The notes below the pieces were generated by a model. It was given only the letters and a program-made list of their open reading frames with translations. It did not search any database and had not been told where the DNA came from. Both the position numbers and the translations under genes were made by a program. A stretch of DNA of 58,012 nucleotides from an uncultured Methanobrevibacter sp. (GTDB lineage Archaea > Methanobacteriota > Methanobacteria > Methanobacteriales > Methanobacteriaceae): contig NZ_CACWVY010000019.1 in assembly GCF_902764455.1 (NCBI RefSeq), positions 1 to 58,012 on the forward strand. The letters run 5' to 3'. Below are positions 10,176-18,530 of the stretch, one piece after another; position 1 is the stretch's first letter, and the number at the start of each line of letters is the position of its first letter.

Positions 10176-11955
10176 CAACAGTTACACATTTTGCCAGATT
10201 TTTAGGCTTGTCAGGGTCATGGCCCTTTTCAAGAGTAATATAATATGCAATCAACTGCAACGGCACAATATATACCAATGGTGCAATAATCTCTTTTACT
10301 TCAGAGTTTATTGGAATAACCGCATCAGCTTTGGATTTAAGAGACTGATCATCTTCAGCACCAATCGCCAAAACATTAGCGCCACGAGATTTGACTTCTT
10401 CCATATTACTCATGGTTTTTCTGTAGTTGTCTCCAGGAGGAATAACAACGACAACAGGAATGCCCTCATCTATCAAAGCCAAAGGACCGTGTTTCAGTTC
10501 ACCGGCAGCATATCCTTCACCATGAATATAAGTAATTTCCTTAAGTTTTAAAGCACCTTCAAGAGCTGTAGGGTATGAATATCCCCTTCCCAAATAGAAG
10601 AAATCACGTGCATAGTTGTATCTTTTTGAAAGTTCCATAACCAGATTTTCATGTTCCAGTGCCTCTTCGATAAATTCCGGTACTTTAGCCAGCTCTTCTA
10701 GCAATTCATTATTGCCTGACAATAATGCTGCAAATAAATATATTGAAGTCAGCTGAGCAACATATGTTTTTGTTGCAGCAACACCTATTTCAGGACCTGC
10801 CTGAGTCTGGATTACATAATCTGCCCTTCTGGTAATTGCAGAACCTGCAACATTAACGATACCCAATGTTTTTGAAGTCTGATTGGCAACATCCAATGCC
10901 TTAAGTGAATCAGCAGTTTCACCGGACTGTGATATGAAAATAACCAGAGTTTTGTCATTCAATGTATTGGCAGAATATTTGAATTCAGAAGCCAGAATAA
11001 CATCTGTTGGAATTCCTGCAAGAGATTCAATAAGGTATTTTCCGGTCAGAGATGCATGATAAGATGTACCGCAAGCAACAAAACAGATTCTTTGGATGTC
11101 ATCAAAATCATCTATGATTTGCTGAATATTTTCCTGTTGGGTTAAAGTATTTTTAACGGCTGTTGCCTGTTCGTTAATTTCTTTAATCATGAAATGATCA
11201 TAGCCTTCCTTTTCAGCCATTTCAGGTGTCCAATTGATGGTTTCTATTTCCTTGTTGACCACATTGTCAAATTCATCATGTACAACGACACCTTCCTTAT
11301 CAACAATGACTATTTCTCCCTTTTCCGGATAGATTATGTCTTTTGCATATTTCAAAATGGCCGGAGAATCGGATGCCAAGTAATATCCGTTATCTCCCAA
11401 ACCGACAATCAATGGAGAATCTTTACGTGTTGCAACAATTTTTTCAGGTTCTTTAGAAGAGATTGCCGCAATTGCATAAGCTCCCTGAATAATTTCGATT
11501 GTTTTTCTAACAGCATGTTCAAGGTCAAATTTTTCATCCATAAATTTCTGAATAAGATGCGGAATAACTTCAGTGTCAGTGTCTGATTTGAATACATGAC
11601 CTTCAAGAGTTAATTTTTCTTTAATCTCCAAGTAATTTTCTATAATACCATTGTGAACAACAGCAACAGTGCCGTCCCCATCTATATGAGGGTGGGCATT
11701 TAATTTGGATGGATCCCCGTGGGTTGCCCAGCGTACATGAGCAATACCGAAATGACCAGGCATATCTGTTAAATCCAGACTTCTGTTAACTTCCTCAATT
11801 TTACCTTTATCTTTTTTAATGTGTATCTTATTATCGTCAAATGTAGCAAGACCTATTGAATCATATCCCCTGTATTCCAGTTTTGAAATACAATCAAAAA
11901 GAATAGGAGCTACATCCTCATCTTCTTTTAATATACAACCTACAATTCCACACAT
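10171..11955 (-). CDS. glmS: Glutamine--fructose-6-phosphate aminotransferase (isomerizing)
   Basis: The 594-residue protein begins MCGIVGC, so Cys2 is the class II glutaminase nucleophile. The N-terminal amidotransferase half includes [16 protein letters not shown]. Two SIS domains follow, with ACGTSYHA and the [10 protein letters not shown] signature near 345-355. The C-terminus NLAKCVTVE is the typical end. It makes glucosamine-6-phosphate, the entry to UDP-GlcNAc for pseudomurein and for the WecB and PseB enzymes encoded in this window. It is the last gene of the purC-purS-purQ-cobA-glmS run, 4 bp after cobA. Confidence 0.96.
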   Translation of the reverse strand: MCGIVGCILKEDEDVAPILFDCISKLEYRGYDSIGLATFDDNKIHIKKDKGKIEEVNRSLDLTDMPGHFGIAHVRWATHGDPSKLNAHPHIDGDGTVAVVHNGIIENYLEIKEKLTLEGHVFKSDTDTEVIPHLIQKFMDEKFDLEHAVRKTIEIIQGAYAIAAISSKEPEKIVATRKDSPLIVGLGDNGYYLASDSPAILKYAKDIIYPEKGEIVIVDKEGVVVHDEFDNVVNKEIETINWTPEMAEKEGYDHFMIKEINEQATAVKNTLTQQENIQQIIDDFDDIQRICFVACGTSYHASLTGKYLIESLAGIPTDVILASEFKYSANTLNDKTLVIFISQSGETADSLKALDVANQTSKTLGIVNVAGSAITRRADYVIQTQAGPEIGVAATKTYVAQLTSIYLFAALLSGNNELLEELAKVPEFIEEALEHENLVMELSKRYNYARDFFYLGRGYSYPTALEGALKLKEITYIHGEGYAAGELKHGPLALIDEGIPVVVVIPPGDNYRKTMSNMEEVKSRGANVLAIGAEDDQSLKSKADAVIPINSEVKEIIAPLVYIVPLQLIAYYITLEKGHDPDKPKNLAKCVTVE

Positions 11956-11959
11956 TTAA

Positions 11960-12676
11960 TCACCTTTGATAATCGTAAATATCCTGATAAAGATTTACAA
12001 CATCCCCAATTATTAAAATGGCAGGAGTATTGATTTTTTTATCTGCAATATCGCCTAAAGTTCCAAACACAACATTTTCGTTTGGAAGTGTTCCGCTTTC
12101 AACTGCACAAACCGGAGTTTCAGCAGGACGGTATTTCATTATCTCAGCAGTATTTTCTTTAATGTTACCTATTCCCATTAAAATAACCAATGTATCGGCT
12201 GTGTAATCCCAATGCACCTGACTTTCAGCTTTTGTAGGATCTTCATGGCCGGTAACAATTGTAAGTGATGTTGCAACCGCTCTGTGAGTAACGGGTAGTC
12301 CCAAGGAAGTTGGTGCTCCAATAGCTGAGGTTACACCAGGAATAACTTCAAATTTGATATCATGTTCCATTAAAGCCAATATTTCTTCTCCGCCACGTCC
12401 AAAGACAAAAGGGTCTCCGCCTTTAAGCCTTACAACATTTTCATGCTTTTGAGCCTGACCAATAATCAATTCATTGATTTCATCCTGTGTCTTGTAATGC
12501 TCACCCGCTTTTTTACCGACATATATCCTTTCGGCATCTTCAGGAGCATGGGCCAATATCTCTTCATTGGCCAAATAATCATATAAGACAACATCTGCTT
12601 TGTTAAGAGCTTTAACTGCTTTAAGAGTTATTAAATCAGCATCACCAGGACCCGCACCAATCAAGTAAACTACCAT
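11960..12676 (-). CDS. cobA: Uroporphyrinogen-III C-methyltransferase
   Basis: The 238-residue protein has the tetrapyrrole methylase signature [15 protein letters not shown] at the N-terminus, [18 protein letters not shown] (about 81-98) and GVTSAIGAP. It methylates uroporphyrinogen III at C2 and C7 to precorrin-2, the shared precursor of siroheme, F430 and cobamides. The absence of extra domains indicates CobA/SUMT, not a CysG fusion. It sits between purQ and glmS with 4-10 bp gaps; its substrate-forming partner hemD is 34 kb away in this window. Confidence 0.93.
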   Translation of the reverse strand: MVVYLIGAGPGDADLITLKAVKALNKADVVLYDYLANEEILAHAPEDAERIYVGKKAGEHYKTQDEINELIIGQAQKHENVVRLKGGDPFVFGRGGEEILALMEHDIKFEVIPGVTSAIGAPTSLGLPVTHRAVATSLTIVTGHEDPTKAESQVHWDYTADTLVILMGIGNIKENTAEIMKYRPAETPVCAVESGTLPNENVVFGTLGDIADKKINTPAILIIGDVVNLYQDIYDYQR

Positions 12677-12686
12677 CTAAATCACT

Positions 12687-13331
12687 CTATAAGAATCCTT
12701 TAAAAAAGTTCAAACCATCATCAGAGCCAAATAATTCTTCACAAGCTCTTTCGGGATGAGGCATCATCGCACAGACAAGACCTGATTCATCACAAACACT
12801 TGTAATTGCTTCCATAGAACCGTTAGGATTTTTGCCTTCAAACTGCAATACTATCTGATCCTGGTCTTTTAACAAGTCAATATCCTCAGTATAGAATCTT
12901 CCTTCAGCATGTGCGATAGGAAGCTTGATTATTTGGTCTTTTTTAAATGCCTTGGTAAATGGAGTCCTGTTTGTTCCCACTTTAAGTTCAACCCATTCAC
13001 AGTTGAACTTAGGATATTCGTTTGTAATAAAAATTCCCGGAACAAGACCTATTTCACCTAAAATCTGTGCACCGTTACAAATTCCTAAAACGGGTTTTTC
13101 TTCTTTTACCAATGCTTTGATTCCATCAATTACCGGAGTAATTGAAGCCATAGCACCTGCTCTAAGGTAATCTCCATATGAAAATCCTCCAGGAATGACA
13201 ATCCCGTCATAGTCAGTCAGATTTTCTTCACTCCACCAAATGTATTCAGGAGTAAGGCCGGCCAATTCAATAGCCTGAGCGACATCCCTGTCACAGTTGG
13301 TTCCTGGAAATCTAATTACACCAATTTTCAT
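12687..13331 (-). CDS. purQ: Phosphoribosylformylglycinamidine synthase, glutaminase subunit
   Basis: The 214-residue class I amidotransferase begins [16 protein letters not shown]. The catalytic Cys is in ICNGAQ (about residue 85), and the His/Glu pair is in [10 protein letters not shown] near the C-terminus. It feeds ammonia from glutamine to PurL in the fourth step of purine synthesis. It follows purS by 9 bp. The large subunit purL is not in the window. Confidence 0.96.
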   Translation of the reverse strand: MKIGVIRFPGTNCDRDVAQAIELAGLTPEYIWWSEENLTDYDGIVIPGGFSYGDYLRAGAMASITPVIDGIKALVKEEKPVLGICNGAQILGEIGLVPGIFITNEYPKFNCEWVELKVGTNRTPFTKAFKKDQIIKLPIAHAEGRFYTEDIDLLKDQDQIVLQFEGKNPNGSMEAITSVCDESGLVCAMMPHPERACEELFGSDDGLNFFKGFL

Positions 13332-13340
13332 TTTCTCACC

Positions 13341-13607
13341 TTATTTGCCGCAAGCCATATTCTGTGGAATGACATTGATTTTATAATCATGAATTACAGG
13401 ATTACAAAGTAATCTTTCACACATGTCAACTACATTTGCTCTGATTGCTTCCCTGTCCTCACCTTCCATTTGGAATTTAATGGTTTCAACAGTTTTAACG
13501 TTTTTAACTTCGTAACCTAATAAATCAAGAGACCTTTCAACCTGTGTAGCTTCAGGGTTTAACATACCGCTTTTAAGAGAAATTTTAACTTCAATATCAA
13601 ATAACAT
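13341..13607 (-). CDS. purS: Phosphoribosylformylglycinamidine synthase subunit PurS
   Basis: The 88-residue protein has the PurS pattern: VKISLKSGMLNPEATQVERS, then NVKTVETIKF and CERLLCNPVIHDYKI. PurS bridges PurQ and small-type PurL in archaea and Gram-positive bacteria. Its presence implies that the organism uses the three-subunit enzyme. The gene is packed between purC and purQ with 9-bp gaps. Confidence 0.94.
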   Translation of the reverse strand: MLFDIEVKISLKSGMLNPEATQVERSLDLLGYEVKNVKTVETIKFQMEGEDREAIRANVVDMCERLLCNPVIHDYKINVIPQNMACGK

Positions 13608-13616
13608 TTAACTCAC

Positions 13617-14348
13617 CTAAAAATCAAATTTTTCATCATCAGGAATGACTCTGTTATACACTTCTATGTAAGCTTCCATAACTTCGTCGTCTTTACCTTT
13701 TCTAAATAATTCCTTGTCCAACATTTCCAGTGTTTCACTGTCCCATAATCTGCATCCGTCAGGAGATATCTCATCACCCAAAAGAATATTTCCATCTTTA
13801 TCCTTACCGAATTCGACTTTGTAATCAACCAATATGATTCCGGCATCTGCAAAGAATTCTGTCAGGATTTCATTGATTTTCAATGCCTTTTCAACCAGAA
13901 TATCAATTTCTTCGTCGCTGGCTATTCCTAATGCCTTTATAAGGGAACGATTAAGCATAGGGTCATGATATTCATCATCCTTATAATCCATTTGAACTAT
14001 TGGGGGATCCAATTTGGTTCCTTCTGAAATTGGGTATTTGCGAACCAAACTTCCTGTTGCTATATTTCTTACAATAACTTCGATTGGAATCATTTCAAGT
14101 TTTTTTGCAAGCATTACGTTAGGTTCGGGAAGGTCAATAAATTGAGTTTCAATGCCGTTTTCTTCTAAAACTTTAAAGATTTTAGCAGATATAATTGCAT
14201 TGTATGCTCCTTTTTTGTTCATAACCTCTTTTCTCTCACCGTCACCAGCAGTGATGTCATCTCTAAACTCGATAATGACCTGATCTTCGTTATCGGTAGT
14301 GAATACACTTTTTACTTTTCCACCGTTAATTAACTCTTTTTTGTCCAT
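13617..14348 (-). CDS. purC: Phosphoribosylaminoimidazole-succinocarboxamide synthase (SAICAR synthetase)
   Basis: The 243-residue protein shows SAICAR synthetase motifs: GGKVKSVF, RDDITAGDGER, GIETQF, PIEVIVRNIATGSLVRKYPI, DYKVEFGKD and DEISPDGCRLWD. It couples CAIR to aspartate in purine synthesis. It is the first gene of the five-gene minus-strand run ending in glmS. A TATA-like TTTATATA is centred about 55 nt upstream of the ATG. Confidence 0.96.
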   Translation of the reverse strand: MDKKELINGGKVKSVFTTDNEDQVIIEFRDDITAGDGERKEVMNKKGAYNAIISAKIFKVLEENGIETQFIDLPEPNVMLAKKLEMIPIEVIVRNIATGSLVRKYPISEGTKLDPPIVQMDYKDDEYHDPMLNRSLIKALGIASDEEIDILVEKALKINEILTEFFADAGIILVDYKVEFGKDKDGNILLGDEISPDGCRLWDSETLEMLDKELFRKGKDDEVMEAYIEVYNRVIPDDEKFDF

Positions 14349-14399
14349 GATATCAACAAAATTATTAAATTATTATAATATAATTTTTAATTAATATAT

Positions 14400-14407
14400 T
14401 ATATAAA
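14400..14407 (-). promoter_or_regulatory. Probable TATA box of the purC operon
   Basis: The minus strand reads TTTATATA, 51 nt before the purC ATG, in an AT-rich spacer. It is the only good match between purC and the next gene upstream. Confidence 0.4.
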
Positions 14408-14466
14408 ATTAGTTAAAATGAATGCAGTTTTAGATAAATTTGAAAAAAATAAAAAAAGAAAAGTGA

Positions 14467-14751
14467 TTATAATTTATTGACATATGCCACATCATCAGCA
14501 GTCCTGCCGAATTTCATCCCATTAAGCGAGCCGTTTGGAAGCTCTGACATTATTGTAATAGGATAATCATCATCAGGTTTTATAAACATCTGATGAGTAA
14601 CGTTTTGTCTTGTTGTAACCACTATTTTATAATTGTTATCCAATTTGGAAAAATCTCCATCAAGAAATATTGGGTTGAAGGTTTGTTCCAAAAGATAATC
14701 AGGAAAGTCACCTTGTATATCAAAATGATCTATCAAATCCTTAAATAACAT
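14467..14751 (-). CDS. Hypothetical protein, 94 aa
   Basis: Begins MLFKDLIDHFDIQGDFPDYL and ends TADDVAYVNKL. It is soluble and acidic with no signal or membrane segment, and I do not recognise a family. The stretch VVTTRQNVTHQMFIKPDDD is predicted strand-like. It begins 4 bp after the membrane-anchored protein gene at 14756-15127, with GGAATG overlapping that gene's stop, so the two are likely translated from one transcript. Confidence 0.6.
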   Translation of the reverse strand: MLFKDLIDHFDIQGDFPDYLLEQTFNPIFLDGDFSKLDNNYKIVVTTRQNVTHQMFIKPDDDYPITIMSELPNGSLNGMKFGRTADDVAYVNKL

Positions 14752-14755
14752 TTAA

Positions 14756-15127
14756 TCATTCCAGATTAGGCAGACTTCCTTGGTCTGATTGGTATGAAGA
14801 GCCTATAAGTTTACCTGATTCGGTGTCATATTGTCTAAATCCACCGTCCTTGTAGGTCACTTCACGATATTGTCCTTCACCATTTTGGCCATTGGACTTG
14901 ATTATTTCACTTACAATGTCGCTACCGCCTGATTGTGAGTCGGATGAAGAACTAGAGCTGTCAGAAGATGCAACATCAATTACTTTATCTTTTATATTGT
15001 TTATTGTATTTGAATCCATATTTTCCATATTAACACCTAATTCACTCATAAAAGAGTAGGCTACAGCACCGCCAACGATTAGCAATGCTCCAATAATACA
15101 TAATATGACTAGAATAAAGCCTTTCAT
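14756..15127 (-). CDS. Small membrane-anchored protein with Ser-rich linker
   Basis: The 123-residue protein has one N-terminal hydrophobic segment (about residues 4-27, ILVILCIIGALLIVGGAVAY). A low-complexity SSDSSSSSSDSQSGGSD linker follows (about 54-70), then a short polar tail. The likely topology is a membrane anchor with the Ser-rich part outside, but no domain is recognisable. AGAGGTGATA precedes the start. It shares an approximately 95-bp divergent promoter region with the small ORF at 15224. Confidence 0.65.
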   Translation of the reverse strand: MKGFILVILCIIGALLIVGGAVAYSFMSELGVNMENMDSNTINNIKDKVIDVASSDSSSSSSDSQSGGSDIVSEIIKSNGQNGEGQYREVTYKDGGFRQYDTESGKLIGSSYQSDQGSLPNLE

Positions 15128-15192
15128 ATTATCACCTCTTTTAAGCTTTCATTAATCTTATGACCCTAGCTATTAAAATACTTTTCTATTAC

Positions 15193-15200
15193 TTTATATA
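15193..15200 (+). promoter_or_regulatory. TATA box of a probably leaderless small gene
   Basis: TTTATATA ends 23 nt before the ATG at 15224. With archaeal spacing this puts the transcription start at or next to the A of ATG. The box is nearly symmetrical (TTATATATAA), so it may also serve the divergent gene at 15127. Confidence 0.5.
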
Positions 15201-15223
15201 TAACAAAAAATAAAATAAAAATC

Positions 15224-15433
15224 ATGGATTTGAAAAATACCGCAATACTTCTCATGCTATTATTATGCATCATGGGTTTGATGATTGGCATTTACTACAC
15301 TGAAGCTAGCGAGAGCACTCAAAATCCAAATAATTTTGAAGAATCAATTACTGAAGATTCAAACGGAACAATCACCATAGATTTAGTTTTAAAAGAAAAT
15401 AATACATCCGATTTAAGTAAATTTTTTACATAA
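15224..15433 (+). CDS. Small single-pass membrane/secreted protein, 69 aa
   Basis: Residues 6-26 form a hydrophobic segment (TAILLMLLLCIMGLMIGIYY). The rest is a polar Asn/Glu/Ser-rich tail. There is no Shine-Dalgarno, but a TATA box is spaced for a leaderless mRNA, which supports the start and suggests that the ORF is real. The family is unknown; it could be an uncleaved anchor or a signal peptide with a short exported tail. Confidence 0.5.
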   Translation: MDLKNTAILLMLLLCIMGLMIGIYYTEASESTQNPNNFEESITEDSNGTITIDLVLKENNTSDLSKFFT

Positions 15434-15463
15434 AAAAAATAAGAAATGGTTAAAGATAACCAT
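15434..15463 (-). terminator. Hairpin plus T-tract after the NSS transporter
   Basis: The minus strand has ATGGTTA, a 4-nt loop and TAACCAT (15446-15463), followed by TTCTTATTTTTTTT. The hairpin begins at the last base of the transporter stop codon. The A-tract on the plus strand follows the stop of the small ORF. Confidence 0.5.
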
Positions 15464-16959
15464 TAAAGTCTTTCTTCGACATCATCCCAGTCAGGGCTTT
15501 TAGCAGGCAATACTGTAAATATAACAGTTGAAATAAGTAAAATTGCCGCTACAATGACAGTAAATATCAGCTGGTCAGATGTTGAATTATTTATTACATC
15601 AATCATTCCTCCAATCCAAACGACTGCAATGAAAATCGGAAGAATAAATTTGACAATTACAAGCCACCATTTACCCAGTTTGATTGTTTTGGATCTTGCA
15701 TTTAAAAAGCCTATCAGTTTTTCAGCGTTGAATATCCATGCAAATATTATACACTCAAGAATAATGCCTAAAAGCAGTGCAATCTGGTTGATGAATGTAT
15801 CAACATATCCAAGAACAGAACCTCCATATGAGGTTGCATAAATCATTGATACAACTGCACCGAAAATAATCAGAATAGTCATTGTTTTAGACCTTGAATG
15901 TCCGAATTTATTTTGAATTGAAAAGGACAACGGCTCAATTGTTGATAGAATGCTTGTAAGACCTGCAAGATAAACTGTAAGGAAAAACAGAGGTCCTAAA
16001 ACGTAAGCCCACTGACCCAATACGTTAAATACTGTAGGATATACTACAAATACAAGACCTGTTCCCTGAGTTACAAGGTCAGCCACCGCAGTTCCGGACT
16101 GCAAAGACATGTATCCTAAAATTGAAAATACACCTAAAGCTGCAAAGTTTTCAAAAAGTGAATTTGCAAGAGCAATAGAGATTGTATTTGTAATCAAATC
16201 AGCATCTTCTCCAGTATAACTTGCATATGTAAATGCGATTGACATTCCAAGGCTCAATGAAAATACAATCTGGCCAAATGCAGCCATCCATATTTCAAAG
16301 TGGCCAAGCAAAGACCAATCCGGGTTAAACAGCTCTGCAAGCCCAATTGAAGCACCAGGCAAAGTCAAAGAAATACCTACAATAACAACCATGATTACGA
16401 ATAATGCAGGCACTAAAACTTTAGATACTTTTCCAAGACCCTCTTCAAGGTCACGATGTGAAATAAACCAAATGATTACCCAACCTGCAAGCATTGCAAC
16501 AGCAATAAGAGGAATGAAATGGAACAAACCGGAAATTGACTCAGAGGACTGAAGAAGAGTGGTTGCAAAGAATGCATCAGGATTTGCACCCCATCCCTTG
16601 GTGAAACTCAAAATCATGTAAATTCCATCCCAGCCCAGAATAGCTGAGTAATAAATCATAATCATAAATACAGCAACCGGCAAAAGCCAGCCTAAAAATT
16701 CCCAATTGGAGTGAATCTTCCTAATCGCCTTTGGAAAAGAAGATTTAAAATCATATCCTACACCATACTCCAGAATTAAAAACGGAATTCCCATCAGTAT
16801 AATCGCTACGATATAAGGAATGTAGAATGCTCCTCCTCCGTTAGAGTAGAGCACGTAAGGATATCTCCAAATGTTTCCAAGTCCAACTGCAGAACCAATC
16901 ATTGCAAGGATGAATGAAAGGTTGCTGCCCCATTCGTTTTTATCTGCCATAATTTTCAT
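15463..16959 (-). CDS. Sodium-dependent transporter, NSS/SNF family
   Basis: The 498-residue polytopic protein (about 11-12 TM segments) begins with the family hallmark: WGSNLSFILAMIGSAVGLGNIWRYPYVLYSNGGGAF, split here across TM1, contains the GSAVGLGNIWRYPY sodium/substrate site. Prokaryotic NSS members such as LeuT import amino acids or related amines with Na+. The specificity here is unknown. The start is ambiguous: ATG at 16959 (MKIMADKNEW) or 16950 (MADKNEW). A decayed copy of this 5' end lies at 18311-18420. Confidence 0.9.
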   Translation of the reverse strand: MKIMADKNEWGSNLSFILAMIGSAVGLGNIWRYPYVLYSNGGGAFYIPYIVAIILMGIPFLILEYGVGYDFKSSFPKAIRKIHSNWEFLGWLLPVAVFMIMIYYSAILGWDGIYMILSFTKGWGANPDAFFATTLLQSSESISGLFHFIPLIAVAMLAGWVIIWFISHRDLEEGLGKVSKVLVPALFVIMVVIVGISLTLPGASIGLAELFNPDWSLLGHFEIWMAAFGQIVFSLSLGMSIAFTYASYTGEDADLITNTISIALANSLFENFAALGVFSILGYMSLQSGTAVADLVTQGTGLVFVVYPTVFNVLGQWAYVLGPLFFLTVYLAGLTSILSTIEPLSFSIQNKFGHSRSKTMTILIIFGAVVSMIYATSYGGSVLGYVDTFINQIALLLGIILECIIFAWIFNAEKLIGFLNARSKTIKLGKWWLVIVKFILPIFIAVVWIGGMIDVINNSTSDQLIFTVIVAAILLISTVIFTVLPAKSPDWDDVEERL

Positions 16960-17024
16960 TTTCCTATCTAAATTATGTAGTATATTTTTATAGTTAGCAT
17001 AATAAATAGGTTTAGTTTAAAAAA

Positions 17025-18080
17025 TCAGTTTTCATCACTGATGGATTTATCCAGTTCTTCAACAGAAGAACCAATAGATCTTTTTTCCAAGACAGATGAA
17101 CCGTAGTGAGGTAAAATCACAAGTCCAATAATTGTAGCCATCCAGAATGAAATCAACCTTTCAATCATAGTTACAGGGGCTACCAGTGATGTTGAAGCTC
17201 CTGCCTTTGAATAAAGTCCAATCATCAAACCGTCAGTTGCACCAAGACCTCCAGGAAGTAAAGGAATCATACCGACAAGAGATGCAAGAATGAATACTTC
17301 ACCAATGACAATAACATTCAAAGAAGCTCCGAATGCCAAAAATACAATATATACCCTTAAAATCTCAAAAATCCAAATCAAAAAGGACAAAGGAACAGTA
17401 TAATACAAAAGCTTCTTGTTTAAAATCAGCATAGACATGGTTTTCTGAAAACCGAAGATGTTTTCATGAATGCTTTTTTCCAGGTCTTCGGAACTTTTTT
17501 TATAGAACCTGTTAACGATTCTGAAAATGAATTTTTCAAGGCGGATTCCAAAACTCTGATTTATACATAAATAGACAAGAATTCCCAAAACCACAAGAAT
17601 TCCGATTACAGCCAAAAGCAAAACAACAACCAGCCAGGTGGGAATCTCAAAGTACAAAAGCATAGCCACAAGGGTTATCGCTGCAAGAACAATAAAAGGG
17701 AATGTATCCAAAACCCTATCTGCCACAACACCTGCAAAAGTATCTTTCAAATCATAACCCTCTTCCCTGGATAAAATATAAGCCCTGACAGGTTCTCCCC
17801 CTCCACGGCCTGAAGGAGTGATGTTGTTAACCGCAAGCCCCACCATCATCATAGGAAAAAGACTTCTGAAGCTGACCTTGATATTTACCGCATCATTGAC
17901 CAGTTTCCAACGCAGAGTGTATAAAAAATAAGTGAATACCTGTATAAAAATAGCTAGAGCTATTAAACCTAAGTTAGCGGTTTTTAAAGCATCTATAATA
18001 TTTTCAATTCCAATGAAATGGAACATTACTATCAAAATTAGAAAACTAACTATGATGAAAATAGCAGATTTTTTATCCAT
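17025..18080 (-). CDS. UPF0104/AglD-type flippase-like membrane protein
   Basis: The 351-residue protein has about 8 TM segments. The conserved motifs of the LPG_synthase_TM/AglD C-terminal family are present: NNITPSGRGGGEPVRAYIL near residues 85-105 and LPGGLGATDGLMIGLY near 278-293. Members include bacterial lysylphosphatidylglycerol synthetase TM domains and the integral part of haloarchaeal AglD. The role may be lipid-linked sugar translocation. There is no Shine-Dalgarno; a TATA-like TTTATAGA lies exactly 22 nt upstream, suggesting a leaderless mRNA. Confidence 0.8.
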   Translation of the reverse strand: MDKKSAIFIIVSFLILIVMFHFIGIENIIDALKTANLGLIALAIFIQVFTYFLYTLRWKLVNDAVNIKVSFRSLFPMMMVGLAVNNITPSGRGGGEPVRAYILSREEGYDLKDTFAGVVADRVLDTFPFIVLAAITLVAMLLYFEIPTWLVVVLLLAVIGILVVLGILVYLCINQSFGIRLEKFIFRIVNRFYKKSSEDLEKSIHENIFGFQKTMSMLILNKKLLYYTVPLSFLIWIFEILRVYIVFLAFGASLNVIVIGEVFILASLVGMIPLLPGGLGATDGLMIGLYSKAGASTSLVAPVTMIERLISFWMATIIGLVILPHYGSSVLEKRSIGSSVEELDKSISDEN

Positions 18081-18102
18081 ATTAATAAGTTTATAGGATA
18101 TT

Positions 18103-18110
18103 TCTATAAA
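18103..18110 (-). promoter_or_regulatory. TATA box of the AglD-type gene (leaderless spacing)
   Basis: The minus strand reads TTTATAGA with 22 nt between the box and the ATG at 18080. The gene lacks a ribosome-binding sequence, so the spacing is informative. Confidence 0.45.
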
Positions 18111-18310
18111 TAATTTCCTATAATATTAATCTTTTAAAAACCCCTCCCTAAATAGATATTTTATTTAATTATTTCACCAAATAATCTCATTTGTTATTAT
18201 TATCATGAAAAAATTAGAATTTTAAAAGATTATTGTGAAATAACCATATTTTAAAATTTACAAATTTTAAATGGTAATTCTAAAAAATAAATCGCATAAT
18301 GACATTTCGA

Positions 18311-18420
18311 TATTCCAAGTCAAACTGCAGAACCAATCATTACAAGGACGAATGACATATGTTGTCCCATTCATTTTTATCTGCCCTAATTTTCCATTTT
18401 TATATAGTTATGTAAATTAT
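18311..18420 (-). pseudogene. Decayed duplicate of the NSS transporter 5' end
   Basis: This noncoding stretch aligns with about 16872-16975. Shared blocks include CTGCAGAACCAATCATT, TTTTATCTGCC and TAATTTTC, interrupted by substitutions and small indels. It covers the first about 25-30 codons of the transporter (WGSNLSFILAMIGSAVGLG region) and its leader. No open frame remains. It explains part of the 18081-18530 gap; the rest of the gap is AT-rich without other recognisable content. Confidence 0.75.
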
Positions 18421-18530
18421 TTTTGTCGCTAAGATAATGAATATTTTGGCAATATACAAATTAACAACTAAAAAAAATGGAAAAAATATTAATTTAATAC
18501 AAAATTATGTCCAACTTTAAAAGTCAGATA

